From contig JAEOTS010000077.1 of NCBI GenBank assembly GCA_016839745.1, positions 1 to 37,117 on the forward strand: DNA of 37,117 bases, given 5' to 3'. Origin of the DNA: Promethearchaeota archaeon (GTDB taxonomy: Archaea; Asgardarchaeota; Lokiarchaeia; Sigyniarchaeales; SOKP01). Below the pieces are notes generated by a model that saw only the letters and a list, made by a program, of their open reading frames with translations, had not been told where the DNA came from and did not search any database. The position numbers and the translations under genes were made by a program. Shown here piece by piece: positions 23,531 to 31,771 of this stretch (positions are counted from its first letter, which is position 1; each line of letters begins with the position of its first letter).

Positions 23531-24829
23531 TTATTTATCACATAAACTAAGATGGTTATCACTTAATTGTACATAATTTGGAATTTTAATTGTACATAAA
23601 TTATTTTTTGTAGATTTAAAACAGCGAGGATGAAATTTACATCCAGCAGGGGGGTTTATAGCACTAGGAACTTCCCCTTCTAAAATAATACGATTTTTTT
23701 CAGTATCCTCAAAGAAGTCCGTTCTTGCAGATAATAAAGCTTGAGTATAGGGATGATGTGGATTAGAAAAAATCTCTTCGGTTTTTCCTACTTCTACAAA
23801 ATCCCCTAAATACATTACAGCTATTTTATCGGCTATGTTGGAAACCACTGCTAAATTATGAGTAATAAATATAAACGCATAATTGAAGGCTTTTTGAAGA
23901 TTTTTTAATATATTGAGAATTTTTGCTTGTACTGATACATCCAATGCCGAAGTAGGCTCATCTAATACTATTAAATAGGGATTACAAATTAGAGAGCGAG
24001 CATTTATAATTCTTTGTTTTTGCCCACCCGAAAATTCATGTGGAAAGCGATCTAGATGTTCAAGTTTCAATGATACCCTTTCTAGTGCTTCTAATACTTT
24101 TTTTCTTAGAATCTTTTTATTAGTTATCCCAAAAAGATTACGGAGTGGTTCAGAAATTATATCTACTACCTTCATTCGAGGATTAAGCGAGGCTTCCAAA
24201 TCTTGGAATACCATTTGAATTCTCCGTCTCATTTCTCTTGGAAATTTCAAACCGATGGTTTTTTCTTCAAAAATAATTACTCCACTCTTTCTAGGAATTA
24301 ATCCTAATATAGTCCGTGCAACAGTTGATTTTCCACATCCACTTTCTCCAACTATTCCAAATGTTTCCCCCGTCTTAAGCTTAAAAGAAATTCCATCAAC
24401 TGCTTTAACTTCGGCAATTGTTTTTTTAAAAAGACCTCCATAGATAGGGAAACTCACTTTTAAATCTCTAACCTCCAAAATCGTCTGATTTGGTTTAATA
24501 TTAAAATTATCTATAAATTCAGGGAATTTAATTACACGAAAAGATACTATTTTTGTTAATATCCCCATTACTAGAATAATTATTATTAAAGTGGGATATA
24601 CCCACTGAATGATTTGAATGAAATTACTCCATGATAATAAAAATATAACGACTAGAAAAGAAATTCCTGAAAAACTTGTGATTGATATATTTAACCATAA
24701 TCCTCTTTTTGATAATATTTGAGTTTTATCTCCTATATTAGATATAAAAATTGCGATACCTATCGTAAGTGCTATTGCTAATAGAAAAAAGAACACAGAA
24801 CTTATAATTGGAGATATTATTATTGCCAT
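23531..24829 (-). CDS. dppF: Peptide ABC transporter ATPase (DppF-type) with N-terminal membrane segment
   Basis: 432 residues; ordinary DppF/OppF are about 330. Residues 1-95 hold three membrane helices (about 2-30, 44-66, 73-95). The ATPase follows: Walker A GESGCGKST (161-169), Q-loop MVFQD, signature FSGGQKQR near 266, Walker B LIVLDEPTSALD and H-loop ITHN. The C-terminal tail has Cys397, 403, 412 and 430, in the spacing of the Fe-S-binding tail of dipeptide transporters. An in-frame GTG at 24838 is more likely part of the ribosome site (AAGTGA) for ATG 24829. Nine-base gap to dppD measured from the GTG. Confidence 0.92.
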   Translation of the reverse strand: MAIIISPIISSVFFFLLAIALTIGIAIFISNIGDKTQILSKRGLWLNISITSFSGISFLVVIFLLSWSNFIQIIQWVYPTLIIIILVMGILTKIVSFRVIKFPEFIDNFNIKPNQTILEVRDLKVSFPIYGGLFKKTIAEVKAVDGISFKLKTGETFGIVGESGCGKSTVARTILGLIPRKSGVIIFEEKTIGLKFPREMRRRIQMVFQDLEASLNPRMKVVDIISEPLRNLFGITNKKILRKKVLEALERVSLKLEHLDRFPHEFSGGQKQRIINARSLICNPYLIVLDEPTSALDVSVQAKILNILKNLQKAFNYAFIFITHNLAVVSNIADKIAVMYLGDFVEVGKTEEIFSNPHHPYTQALLSARTDFFEDTEKNRIILEGEVPSAINPPAGCKFHPRCFKSTKNNLCTIKIPNYVQLSDNHLSLCDK

Positions 24830-24847
24830 CAGATTCACTTTTTTAAT

Positions 24848-26791
24848 TTAATTACCATTAATTTGAAATTCGTTTTTATTATAGAGATGACACGCAACAA
24901 AATGGTTTGGTGTATATTCGATTAATTCTGGAGAATCATTTATACAATATTTACTTGAATAATCACACCGGGGATGAAAGTGGCAACCTTTAGGAAGATA
25001 TATTAGATTAGGGACAACTCCCGGGATTTCAGGAAAATCCTCTTTAGATTTTCCTACTCTAGGAATTGTTGAGATTAAACCTTTAGTATAAGGATGTAAA
25101 GGTTCTCTTTTTAGGTCTTCCAAAGAGCTATATTCCATTATTTTCCCGCTATACATCACTGCAACGTGATCACACATTTCTGAGATAATTCCAAGATCAT
25201 GGGTAATTAATAAGATAGATGTTTGATACTTTTTTTGAAGTTCCTTTATTAATCTTAAGATCTGAGCTTGAATTGTTACATCTAATGCCGTTGTGGGTTC
25301 GTCTGCTAACAACAGTTGAGGATTACAAATTAATGCCATTGCGATCATTATCCTTTGTCTCATCCCCCCGCTTAATTCATGAGGATATCTATTTATTATT
25401 TGTGCGGGGTCGGGAATACCTACTGCTTTAATCATATCTATCGATTTACTTTCAGCAATAGCAAATATTGAACTTAAAGCTTTAAGCTGTTGTATTTTTT
25501 TCAATTTTATATTATTCTCTTTACTGTTTTCATCTTTTTGCAATTTAACTTTCAAAATTTCTATTTCTTCTTCAATTCTGGCTATTTCGGCAATATTGTG
25601 TCTTAAAACCCGTTCTAATTCCTCTTTTTGATGAGTAATGTAAACCTCCGATAATTGATCTCCCACTCGGTAAACTGGATTTAAAGAATTTAATGGGTCT
25701 TGAAAAATCATAGCGATTTTCTTCCCACGATAGTTCAACATTTCTTTCTCTGATTTTTCTAATAAATCTTCGTCATAAAATAAAACATGCCCTCCTTCAA
25801 TTTCACCAGGAGAAGAAATTAATCCCATAACGGATAAAGCGGTAACAGATTTACCACATCCAGTCTCTCCAACTAATCCTAAAATTTTATTTTCATGCAT
25901 TTTAAAAGATACGCCATCAACAGCTTTGACAACACCCTCTTCCGTATAAAAGTAAGTTTTCAAATTTTTTACTTCAAGAATGATTTTTTCCTGATCACTT
26001 CCCGACAAATTGGAATCCCTAATAAGTTCTTCCCCGATTTTTGAAATTCTTTTTTCCTTTTTTGTTATTAATCTTAATGATAATAATAACCCAAGAAAGT
26101 AAATCACCATTAAAATCCAATATAATTGTAAATTTACAAATATATAAAATCCAAAAAGGAAACCAAATAACCCAAATATTGTGAGATATAAGGCCCAAAT
26201 TCCATATGAAGAAATTACACTTAATATTATTGCTTGTTTTAATATATAGGATTGAATTTTTTTCTTTTTTGGTAGAACTTTGTTAATAAGACGAGTTATT
26301 ATTACTACAAAAATCTCTACGAATATTGACCAGATTAGTCCATATTGGAATTCAATATATATCGGAATTGAGAAAATTCGGATCGTTAATTCGATGATTG
26401 CCAACATTGCAACTACGACTGAAATTAACAGAAAAGGTCTAAAAACATATTTAAAAGTCAATTTACTGCTTTCTTGCCTATCGTCAAGATTTTTTTGTTT
26501 AATAAATCTATGAAATAGTAGATTTATAAAATTAAGAGTCAGCCAGCTAGTTGAAAATAAGATTAAATTATATGAACTTAGTGATAAGTTAATAGATGAT
26601 AATAATACTCCCACACCAAATTCAGCAGAAAATCCAATAATAATACTTAGATACAACTTCCGTAGTAAAAGCTTATTACCAGGCTTCTTATTAGCTGGAA
26701 ATAATGCGTTTACTCCTAAAATAAAGACAAGCATGGTAATTATGTGAAAAATCAAAATCACGGTGAGATACCCAATATCCTCTAAAATCAT
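24848..26791 (-). CDS. dppD: Peptide ABC transporter ATPase (DppD-type) with large N-terminal membrane domain
   Basis: 647 residues, about twice the usual length. Residues 1-245 form a membrane domain of some seven or eight helices with no family I recognise. The ATPase begins near 270: Walker A GETGCGKS (308-315), Q-loop MIFQD (361-365), signature LSGGMRQR (473-480), Walker B LLLADEPT and H-loop ITHD. A charged, coiled-coil-like insert (about 386-450, rich in Glu, Lys and Ile) separates Q-loop from signature. The C-terminal tail has the GCHFHPRC motif with further Cys. ATG at 26791 overlaps the dppC stop (ATGA). Confidence 0.92.
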   Translation of the reverse strand: MILEDIGYLTVILIFHIITMLVFILGVNALFPANKKPGNKLLLRKLYLSIIIGFSAEFGVGVLLSSINLSLSSYNLILFSTSWLTLNFINLLFHRFIKQKNLDDRQESSKLTFKYVFRPFLLISVVVAMLAIIELTIRIFSIPIYIEFQYGLIWSIFVEIFVVIITRLINKVLPKKKKIQSYILKQAIILSVISSYGIWALYLTIFGLFGFLFGFYIFVNLQLYWILMVIYFLGLLLSLRLITKKEKRISKIGEELIRDSNLSGSDQEKIILEVKNLKTYFYTEEGVVKAVDGVSFKMHENKILGLVGETGCGKSVTALSVMGLISSPGEIEGGHVLFYDEDLLEKSEKEMLNYRGKKIAMIFQDPLNSLNPVYRVGDQLSEVYITHQKEELERVLRHNIAEIARIEEEIEILKVKLQKDENSKENNIKLKKIQQLKALSSIFAIAESKSIDMIKAVGIPDPAQIINRYPHELSGGMRQRIMIAMALICNPQLLLADEPTTALDVTIQAQILRLIKELQKKYQTSILLITHDLGIISEMCDHVAVMYSGKIMEYSSLEDLKREPLHPYTKGLISTIPRVGKSKEDFPEIPGVVPNLIYLPKGCHFHPRCDYSSKYCINDSPELIEYTPNHFVACHLYNKNEFQINGN

Positions 26792-27795
26792 CTTAATTTT
26801 CTCCTTTTTCTAGTAGCTTTTAATCGAGGATCTAATGCATCCCGTAAACCATCTCCTATTAGCATAAAACCTAAAACTGTAATAAATATCATTAATCCTG
26901 GCCAAAAACTAGCCCATGGCGCGGAATATAATCGCAATCTCCCCGCATTAATATCTACACCCCATTCAATTGTGTTGGGATCCCCTAACCCAAGAAAACT
27001 TAGCCCCGCTAATCCTAATATGATACCACCATAATCAAAGGAGATAGCGATAATGATAGGAGAAATAACATTGGGAAGGATATATTTAAACATAATTTTA
27101 AAATTATTCGCACCAGTCACTTTAGCGGCTTCTATAAACACTCCTTCTTTTATCTGTAATACTGATCCCCGAATTAATCGTGCATATCCTGGAATTCCTA
27201 AAATTCCGAACGCGATTAAAATAATATTAATATTTTGACCAAAAATTGAAATAAAAATAAATACTATAATTAAAGTTGGAAATGCTAAAAGAATATCAAA
27301 TATTCTCATAACAATTGAATCTGGAATACCGCCTATATAAGCAGAAATTATTCCTATTATGACACCCCCAATGACGCTTACTAATATCGCTATGGACCCT
27401 AAAGTTAAGGAAGTTACAGCTCCCCAAATTATTCTCCCTAACACATCACGACCAAGGAGAGTCTGCCCTAATGGATGTTCCAAGGAAGGAGGAGAAAAAC
27501 TTCCTTCAAATGTATATTCCGCTAACTCCTTATAGGAAAAAGGAGTTAACCAAGAAGAGAAGACTGCCATTGAGGTAATAAATATTATAATACCAAATCC
27601 TAAGATCGTAATTGGATTCAGGAGTTTTCTGAAAAATTTCCTTTGAGATTTAAATTGGTTAACATTTGCTTCCCATTGAGACAATTCCTGAGGTCTATAA
27701 AATGGAATTATTAGGAATTTGAGATATCGTAATATTTTCCGTTTGAAGTTTATTTCTTTTTGAGGAAATTCGAAGTCGTATTTAATTTGGCTCAT
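26788..27795 (-). CDS. dppC: Peptide ABC transporter permease (DppC-type)
   Basis: 335 residues. Six membrane helices; N-terminal cytoplasmic part of about 60 residues is longer and more basic than usual. Typical motifs are PLGQTLLGRDVLGRIIWG in the outer loop, and the EAA loop EAAKVTGANNFKIMFKYILPN, which docks on the ATPase. The C terminus is GDGLRDALDPR. ATG at 27795; four-base overlap with dppD. Confidence 0.96.
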   Translation of the reverse strand: MSQIKYDFEFPQKEINFKRKILRYLKFLIIPFYRPQELSQWEANVNQFKSQRKFFRKLLNPITILGFGIIIFITSMAVFSSWLTPFSYKELAEYTFEGSFSPPSLEHPLGQTLLGRDVLGRIIWGAVTSLTLGSIAILVSVIGGVIIGIISAYIGGIPDSIVMRIFDILLAFPTLIIVFIFISIFGQNINIILIAFGILGIPGYARLIRGSVLQIKEGVFIEAAKVTGANNFKIMFKYILPNVISPIIIAISFDYGGIILGLAGLSFLGLGDPNTIEWGVDINAGRLRLYSAPWASFWPGLMIFITVLGFMLIGDGLRDALDPRLKATRKRRKLR

Positions 27796-27815
27796 ACAAG
27801 TTTAATACCTCGTTA

Positions 27816-28859
27816 TTATTTGTATCTTATTCGTGGATCTAATATAGAATATAAAATATCAATAAATAAGTTCCCTCCTATAACAATTAATGAAATTATT
27901 ATTACAATCGCATTAATCATCCAGTAATCCCTTTTAACTACCGCTTCTACTGCCATCCTTCCTAGTCCATTATAGTTAAACACAGTTTCTACTAAAAATG
28001 AACCCGCTAATAAACTAGCTATTTGGTATACTATTACTGAAGTAGTAGGAATTAAAGCATTCCTGAGCATATGTTTATTTATAACTATATCTTCCTCGAG
28101 TCCTTTAGCTCGAGCAGTCCTAATATAATCCTGGTCCATCACTTCTAGCATATTTGATCTTGTTTGTCGTGTAATACTTGCAAATGAGACTAGTATTATA
28201 CAAATTGATGGTAAAATCATATGTTTAATAGTATCCATTAATAGGTAATGATTATTTGCCAGAATGCTGTCAATTGTCCTAAATCCGGTTATATATTGAG
28301 GATCTGGCATGCCTATCCCTTTATACCCAAAAAATGGAAATGTAAGTTGGTAATTTGTAAAATCAGGCAATATCTTTCCAACAAAGAGTTGTAACAACAT
28401 TGCTAACCAAAAGGAGGGCAACGCAACGCCACATAAAGCTAATACCCTAATAATTCCATCTTGAAACTTATTACGTTTTATAGCTGATTTTTTACCAAAT
28501 TTAACTCCAATTATTGGTACTAATATCATTGGAAAAATCATTAGTTCAATCGTGCGAGGAAAAACAATCTTAATAACATCTGAGACATGTTCCCCCGGAA
28601 CAACGCTAGCTGAAATTCCAAAATCACCTCTAAATATATTTAATAAATATATTCCTAATTGTACATACCAAGGATCGTTTAATCCTAATTCTTCCCTTCT
28701 TAATTCTATTATTTCTGGGGGAGTACCTATGGGAAAAATGAAATAGGTCGGATCTCCCATCATTAAACGAGACATAATAAAAGTAAGGATAAGTATTAAA
28801 AATATAAGAGGTATGGCAATAAGTACCCTTTTAGCAATATAAGTCAAGAGATTACTCAA
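27816..28859 (-). CDS. dppB: Peptide ABC transporter permease (DppB-type)
   Basis: 347 residues with six membrane helices. N-terminal YIAKRVLIAIPLIFLILILTF and GDPTYF, the EAA-type loop YIRTARAKGLEEDIVINKHMLRN, and the tail IDILYSILDPRIRYK all match DppB/OppB. It begins with TTG at 28859, the only start that fits the family N terminus; an overlapping ATG at 28869 opens a five-codon frame (MVKIE) that stops inside this gene. First gene of the leftward 15-gene unit; its upstream promoter block is duplicated at the divergent gene. Confidence 0.95.
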   Translation of the reverse strand: MSNLLTYIAKRVLIAIPLIFLILILTFIMSRLMMGDPTYFIFPIGTPPEIIELRREELGLNDPWYVQLGIYLLNIFRGDFGISASVVPGEHVSDVIKIVFPRTIELMIFPMILVPIIGVKFGKKSAIKRNKFQDGIIRVLALCGVALPSFWLAMLLQLFVGKILPDFTNYQLTFPFFGYKGIGMPDPQYITGFRTIDSILANNHYLLMDTIKHMILPSICIILVSFASITRQTRSNMLEVMDQDYIRTARAKGLEEDIVINKHMLRNALIPTTSVIVYQIASLLAGSFLVETVFNYNGLGRMAVEAVVKRDYWMINAIVIIISLIVIGGNLFIDILYSILDPRIRYK

Positions 28860-28918
28860 TTTTGACCATCTTCTCTTTTTTTTTTAATTATATCGTAATA
28901 TAGTCAATATAATGAGGT

Positions 28919-28987
28919 AAAAAAATAAATTATAAGATCTAATTTATTTTTTAATTACTAGTTATCATTTATTGATTTATAAATGTT
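28919..28987 (-). repeat. 69-bp perfect inverted repeat, left arm (dppB promoter)
   Basis: The reverse complement of this block is identical, base for base, to 29220-29288. Read toward dppB it begins AACATTTATAAATC and ends in a T-run. The inner boundary is sharp: the first base inside each arm differs. The arm ends 59 bases before the dppB start. Confidence 0.95.
28975..28983 (-). promoter_or_regulatory. TATA box of the dppB operon
   Basis: TTTATAAAT on the minus strand, inside the repeat arm. It predicts a transcription start near 28954 and a leader of roughly 95 bases carrying the rest of the arm. Confidence 0.6.
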
Positions 28988-29064
28988 ATTACACAATTAT
29001 TTTTGAAAAGAACTCTTCAGAACCAAAGAACTAGAAAGACAGGATTATTCTTTTGACAAGAAAC

Positions 29065-29081
29065 AGCAATTACTAGTTGCT
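29065..29081. promoter_or_regulatory. Operator-like dyad in the spacer
   Basis: AGCAATTACTAGTTGCT, with AGCAA/TTGCT arms around TTACTAG. The core AATTACTAGTT (29068-29078) recurs at 28953-28963 and, inverted, at 29244-29254, where it overlaps the two predicted transcription starts. It could be the binding site of the TetR protein. Confidence 0.4.
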
Positions 29082-29219
29082 AGGAAAAACAAAAAAATAA
29101 GTTTTTCACTAAAAATATTGATTATTAATATAGAATTGCATTATTCTACCTATGCCATATTCTAAAGACCTTACAAATCCCCAAAACATATATAATTCTC
29201 AGAATCAATATTCGGCGAA

Positions 29220-29288
29220 AACATTTATAAATCAATAAATGATAACTAGTAATTAAAAAATAAATTAGATCTTATAATTTATTTTTTT
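29220..29288 (+). repeat. 69-bp perfect inverted repeat, right arm (binding-protein promoter)
   Basis: Exact inverted copy of 28919-28987. It lies 38 bases upstream of the substrate-binding-protein ATG and carries its TATA box, predicted start and most of its leader. Confidence 0.95.
29224..29232 (+). promoter_or_regulatory. TATA box of the substrate-binding protein gene
   Basis: TTTATAAAT in the right arm. It predicts transcription from about 29253 and a leader near 74 bases, the first half of which is identical to the dppB leader. Confidence 0.6.
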
Positions 29289-29326
29289 TTAAAATTTGCA
29301 AAATAAACTTTTTAAAGTGGTAAAAA

Positions 29327-31147
29327 ATGAAAAATAGAACTGTATTAAAATTTGGTTTGATTATCTATATCTTACTAGTTGGTATACTCCCTTTCTATCC
29401 AGTTACCGCGACCTCTGTGGATGGGCTTAAAACTTCCGATGCCTATCATACCTTCATTGCTGGAGGAACTCACCCAGAAGCAGTTTTATGGCTTGATCCT
29501 GTTGCAACAATTGAAGGATGGGAAAATAGAATTCAATGGAATGTCGTGGAAAATTTATTTTGGCAAAACACCACTGATCCCGATTTTCCAATGCTGCCTC
29601 AATTAGCAACAAATTACTCTTGGGAAGACTTTCTCACTGTCGTAGTAGATTTGCGCCAAAATGTTACATTTCACGATGGCACCCCCTTCAATGCTTCAGC
29701 AGTAAAATGGAACTTCGATAGGTTAGCCTATTTAATTTCGCAAGGTTTAGGATCATCTATAACCGAGGCATTTTTTGTTCCTGCTGTAATTTTTCTTGGA
29801 ATTCCCGGTGTAGATATCTCTTGGTTTAATTTAAGCAAAGTTATGATCCCCATCATAAATAATACTGAAGTAGTGAATAATTCTCAAATAAAATTTCATT
29901 TAAATGTTCCATTTGAGCCTTTCCCTTCAACATTGATAACTTTACCTAGTGGAATAATATCGCCTACTGCCCATGCTGCATATAATGAAACTTTAATTGG
30001 AATTGATGTACAGAAACTAGTAAGTACAGGCCCTTTTAAATTTGTTTCTCACTCAGTGGTTACTCTTGAGACTATCCTTGTGCGAAATGACGAATACTGG
30101 CAGGATCCAGCATATATAAGCGATTTAATTTTTTCATATTTTCAGGATGAAAGTACGATGTATCTTGCTATGAGTACTGGCGCTATTGACTTTTTGCATA
30201 CTCCAGGTCCGGATTTCACACTTTATGAAAATAGTCTATGTGATATTCTTTATGGTCCCCCGAATCCTAGTTATTTCAGTCTCGTCGCTATGATTGAACA
30301 CAATGTAAATAACACGTTAAGAAAAGCAATTTCACACGCAGTTGATTACGATTATTATATTAATGATTATTTAGAGGGTAAAGTAGTTCGCATTGAAAAT
30401 GTTATAATGGAGGGATTTGATTATCACAATCCTAATGTTCAAACACCTAGGTATAATTTAACATACGCTCGCCAATTGTTGATTTCTGAAGGTATTGCAC
30501 CTCCTGCAGCATCTACTTGGACTGATCAAGATTGGATCGACAGAGCAGAAATTAATCCTTTAGTGAGCCTTAACTTTACCTATATTGCAGGTGTGATGGA
30601 TATTCAGTATCAAATCTTGAGTAATGATTTAAAGGATATAGGTTTCGAGCTTAACGCCGATGGTTTAACAACGGAGCAATATTTGGGCGCGGTTTATAAT
30701 CCGGGGATTCGATCAACCCTCGATTTGCTGTACATCGATTGGGGTTGGGCGGATACAGACCCTGGTCCCTATCTGCTTTTAATGTATATGGCAGATGCTT
30801 TTATGAATTTTCCATTTTACAACGATTCAGCTATTGAAAATGCTATCTGGGGCGCATTCCTTTCTGGCAATGAAACTGAAAAGCAAGGAATATATGATTA
30901 TATTGCAGCATCGATTCATGAAGACTGCCCATACATATATCTCTTTCAAGAGCAATTTAATTATATTATCTCGAGTGAATGGACAGGCATGGAGCTTCGA
31001 ATTGGAGAGCAATACTTTTATACGCTTTATAAAAAACCAGTTGAACAACCTATAGCTGCAATTCCAGGATATTCACTTTATATTATTGTATTAATATCTA
31101 TTGGTACTATAGCCATAGCCGCGAAAAATCGATTTAAAAAGAAATAA
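29327..31147 (+). CDS. dppA: Family 5 (peptide-type) extracellular solute-binding protein
   Basis: 606 residues. Signal peptide at about 1-29 (basic start, hydrophobic core, cleavage near VTATS). The body matches SBP_bac_5: FHDGTPFNASAVKWNFDR, TGPFKFVSHS, LRKAISHAVDYDYYIND and the later YIDWGWADTDPGPYLLLMY. The C terminus has a membrane helix (IPGYSLYIIVLISIGTIAI) and a basic tail, so it is anchored in the membrane facing outward. It has many N-x-S/T sites, as in glycosylated archaeal surface proteins. It should deliver substrate to DppBCDF, to which it is divergent under a copied promoter. Confidence 0.95.
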   Translation: MKNRTVLKFGLIIYILLVGILPFYPVTATSVDGLKTSDAYHTFIAGGTHPEAVLWLDPVATIEGWENRIQWNVVENLFWQNTTDPDFPMLPQLATNYSWEDFLTVVVDLRQNVTFHDGTPFNASAVKWNFDRLAYLISQGLGSSITEAFFVPAVIFLGIPGVDISWFNLSKVMIPIINNTEVVNNSQIKFHLNVPFEPFPSTLITLPSGIISPTAHAAYNETLIGIDVQKLVSTGPFKFVSHSVVTLETILVRNDEYWQDPAYISDLIFSYFQDESTMYLAMSTGAIDFLHTPGPDFTLYENSLCDILYGPPNPSYFSLVAMIEHNVNNTLRKAISHAVDYDYYINDYLEGKVVRIENVIMEGFDYHNPNVQTPRYNLTYARQLLISEGIAPPAASTWTDQDWIDRAEINPLVSLNFTYIAGVMDIQYQILSNDLKDIGFELNADGLTTEQYLGAVYNPGIRSTLDLLYIDWGWADTDPGPYLLLMYMADAFMNFPFYNDSAIENAIWGAFLSGNETEKQGIYDYIAASIHEDCPYIYLFQEQFNYIISSEWTGMELRIGEQYFYTLYKKPVEQPIAAIPGYSLYIIVLISIGTIAIAAKNRFKKK

Positions 31148-31229
31148 AATATTAAACATTTTTTTTATTTTTATAATTATTATTCTCTTAGAATAAAATA
31201 ATCTAGTTTAAAAAAATCGTGAATTATTA

Positions 31230-31727
31230 TTGCAAGAAAATAAAATTAGTGGAAGGTTTAATGAAAAAAAAAAAAAAGATAGAATTAAATTTGATCTTGG
31301 CAAGCAAGGAGGATATATAATAGCGATTTTAATTATTTATTTTATCTTTTTTGGTTTGATTAACAGTTATTATGGAAGATATATTAATGAAGAACTTATT
31401 TGGTTATATAAGACAATTTTCGAAGTATATTTTGGAATACCCGCATTAATATTATTTCTCACTTGCCTAATTTTAACTTATAAAGAAGACATTTACCATT
31501 ATGGGATAAAAAACTCAATTTGGCTGAACTTTTTTATTTTTACCTTCGCTTTTTCTTGGCATTGGATTTTGAAAGGTTTTTCTTGGAATCCATTTATTTT
31601 ACTTTTTCTAAATTATCAAGGTTATTTATCAATCTTAGTTCTTATTTCTATTTCTATAGCTGGAGCGTTAAGTGGCTGGAAAATAAAACAATATATAATT
31701 AAAAAAAAGAAAGTATCGTTAGACTAA
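31230..31727 (+). CDS. Small membrane protein, start uncertain
   Basis: 165 residues, no known family. Four hydrophobic segments at about 28-46, 65-84, 95-118 and 130-150; a Lys-rich start and end. The open frame begins at TTG 31230. A better-looking start, ATG 31261 with GGAAGG at 31251-31256, is out of frame by one base and runs into fourteen A (31264-31277); one extra A would join it to this frame. It follows the binding-protein gene by 82 bases and may be co-transcribed. Confidence 0.55.
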   Translation: MQENKISGRFNEKKKKDRIKFDLGKQGGYIIAILIIYFIFFGLINSYYGRYINEELIWLYKTIFEVYFGIPALILFLTCLILTYKEDIYHYGIKNSIWLNFFIFTFAFSWHWILKGFSWNPFILLFLNYQGYLSILVLISISIAGALSGWKIKQYIIKKKKVSLD

Positions 31728-31771
31728 TTTTTTTAACGGCAACTTAATTTACGAGACTTTTCAGATCAATA

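Larger units (their letters stand above)
28860..29326. other. Divergent control region of the transport-catabolic locus
   Basis: 467 bases without a gene between dppB and the substrate-binding protein. It contains two perfect inverted copies of a 69-base promoter block, a 232-base spacer with a third copy of the AATTACTAGTT motif, and T- or A-rich ends. No reading frame of note is seen in the spacer. Confidence 0.8.

Noticed and set aside
28919..29288. MITE or insertion element with 69-bp terminal repeats
   Set aside because: No clear target-site duplication is seen beyond T/A-rich ends, and both arms carry a well-placed TATA box oriented to the adjacent gene. A promoter duplication explains more, though a genome-wide copy search would be decisive.
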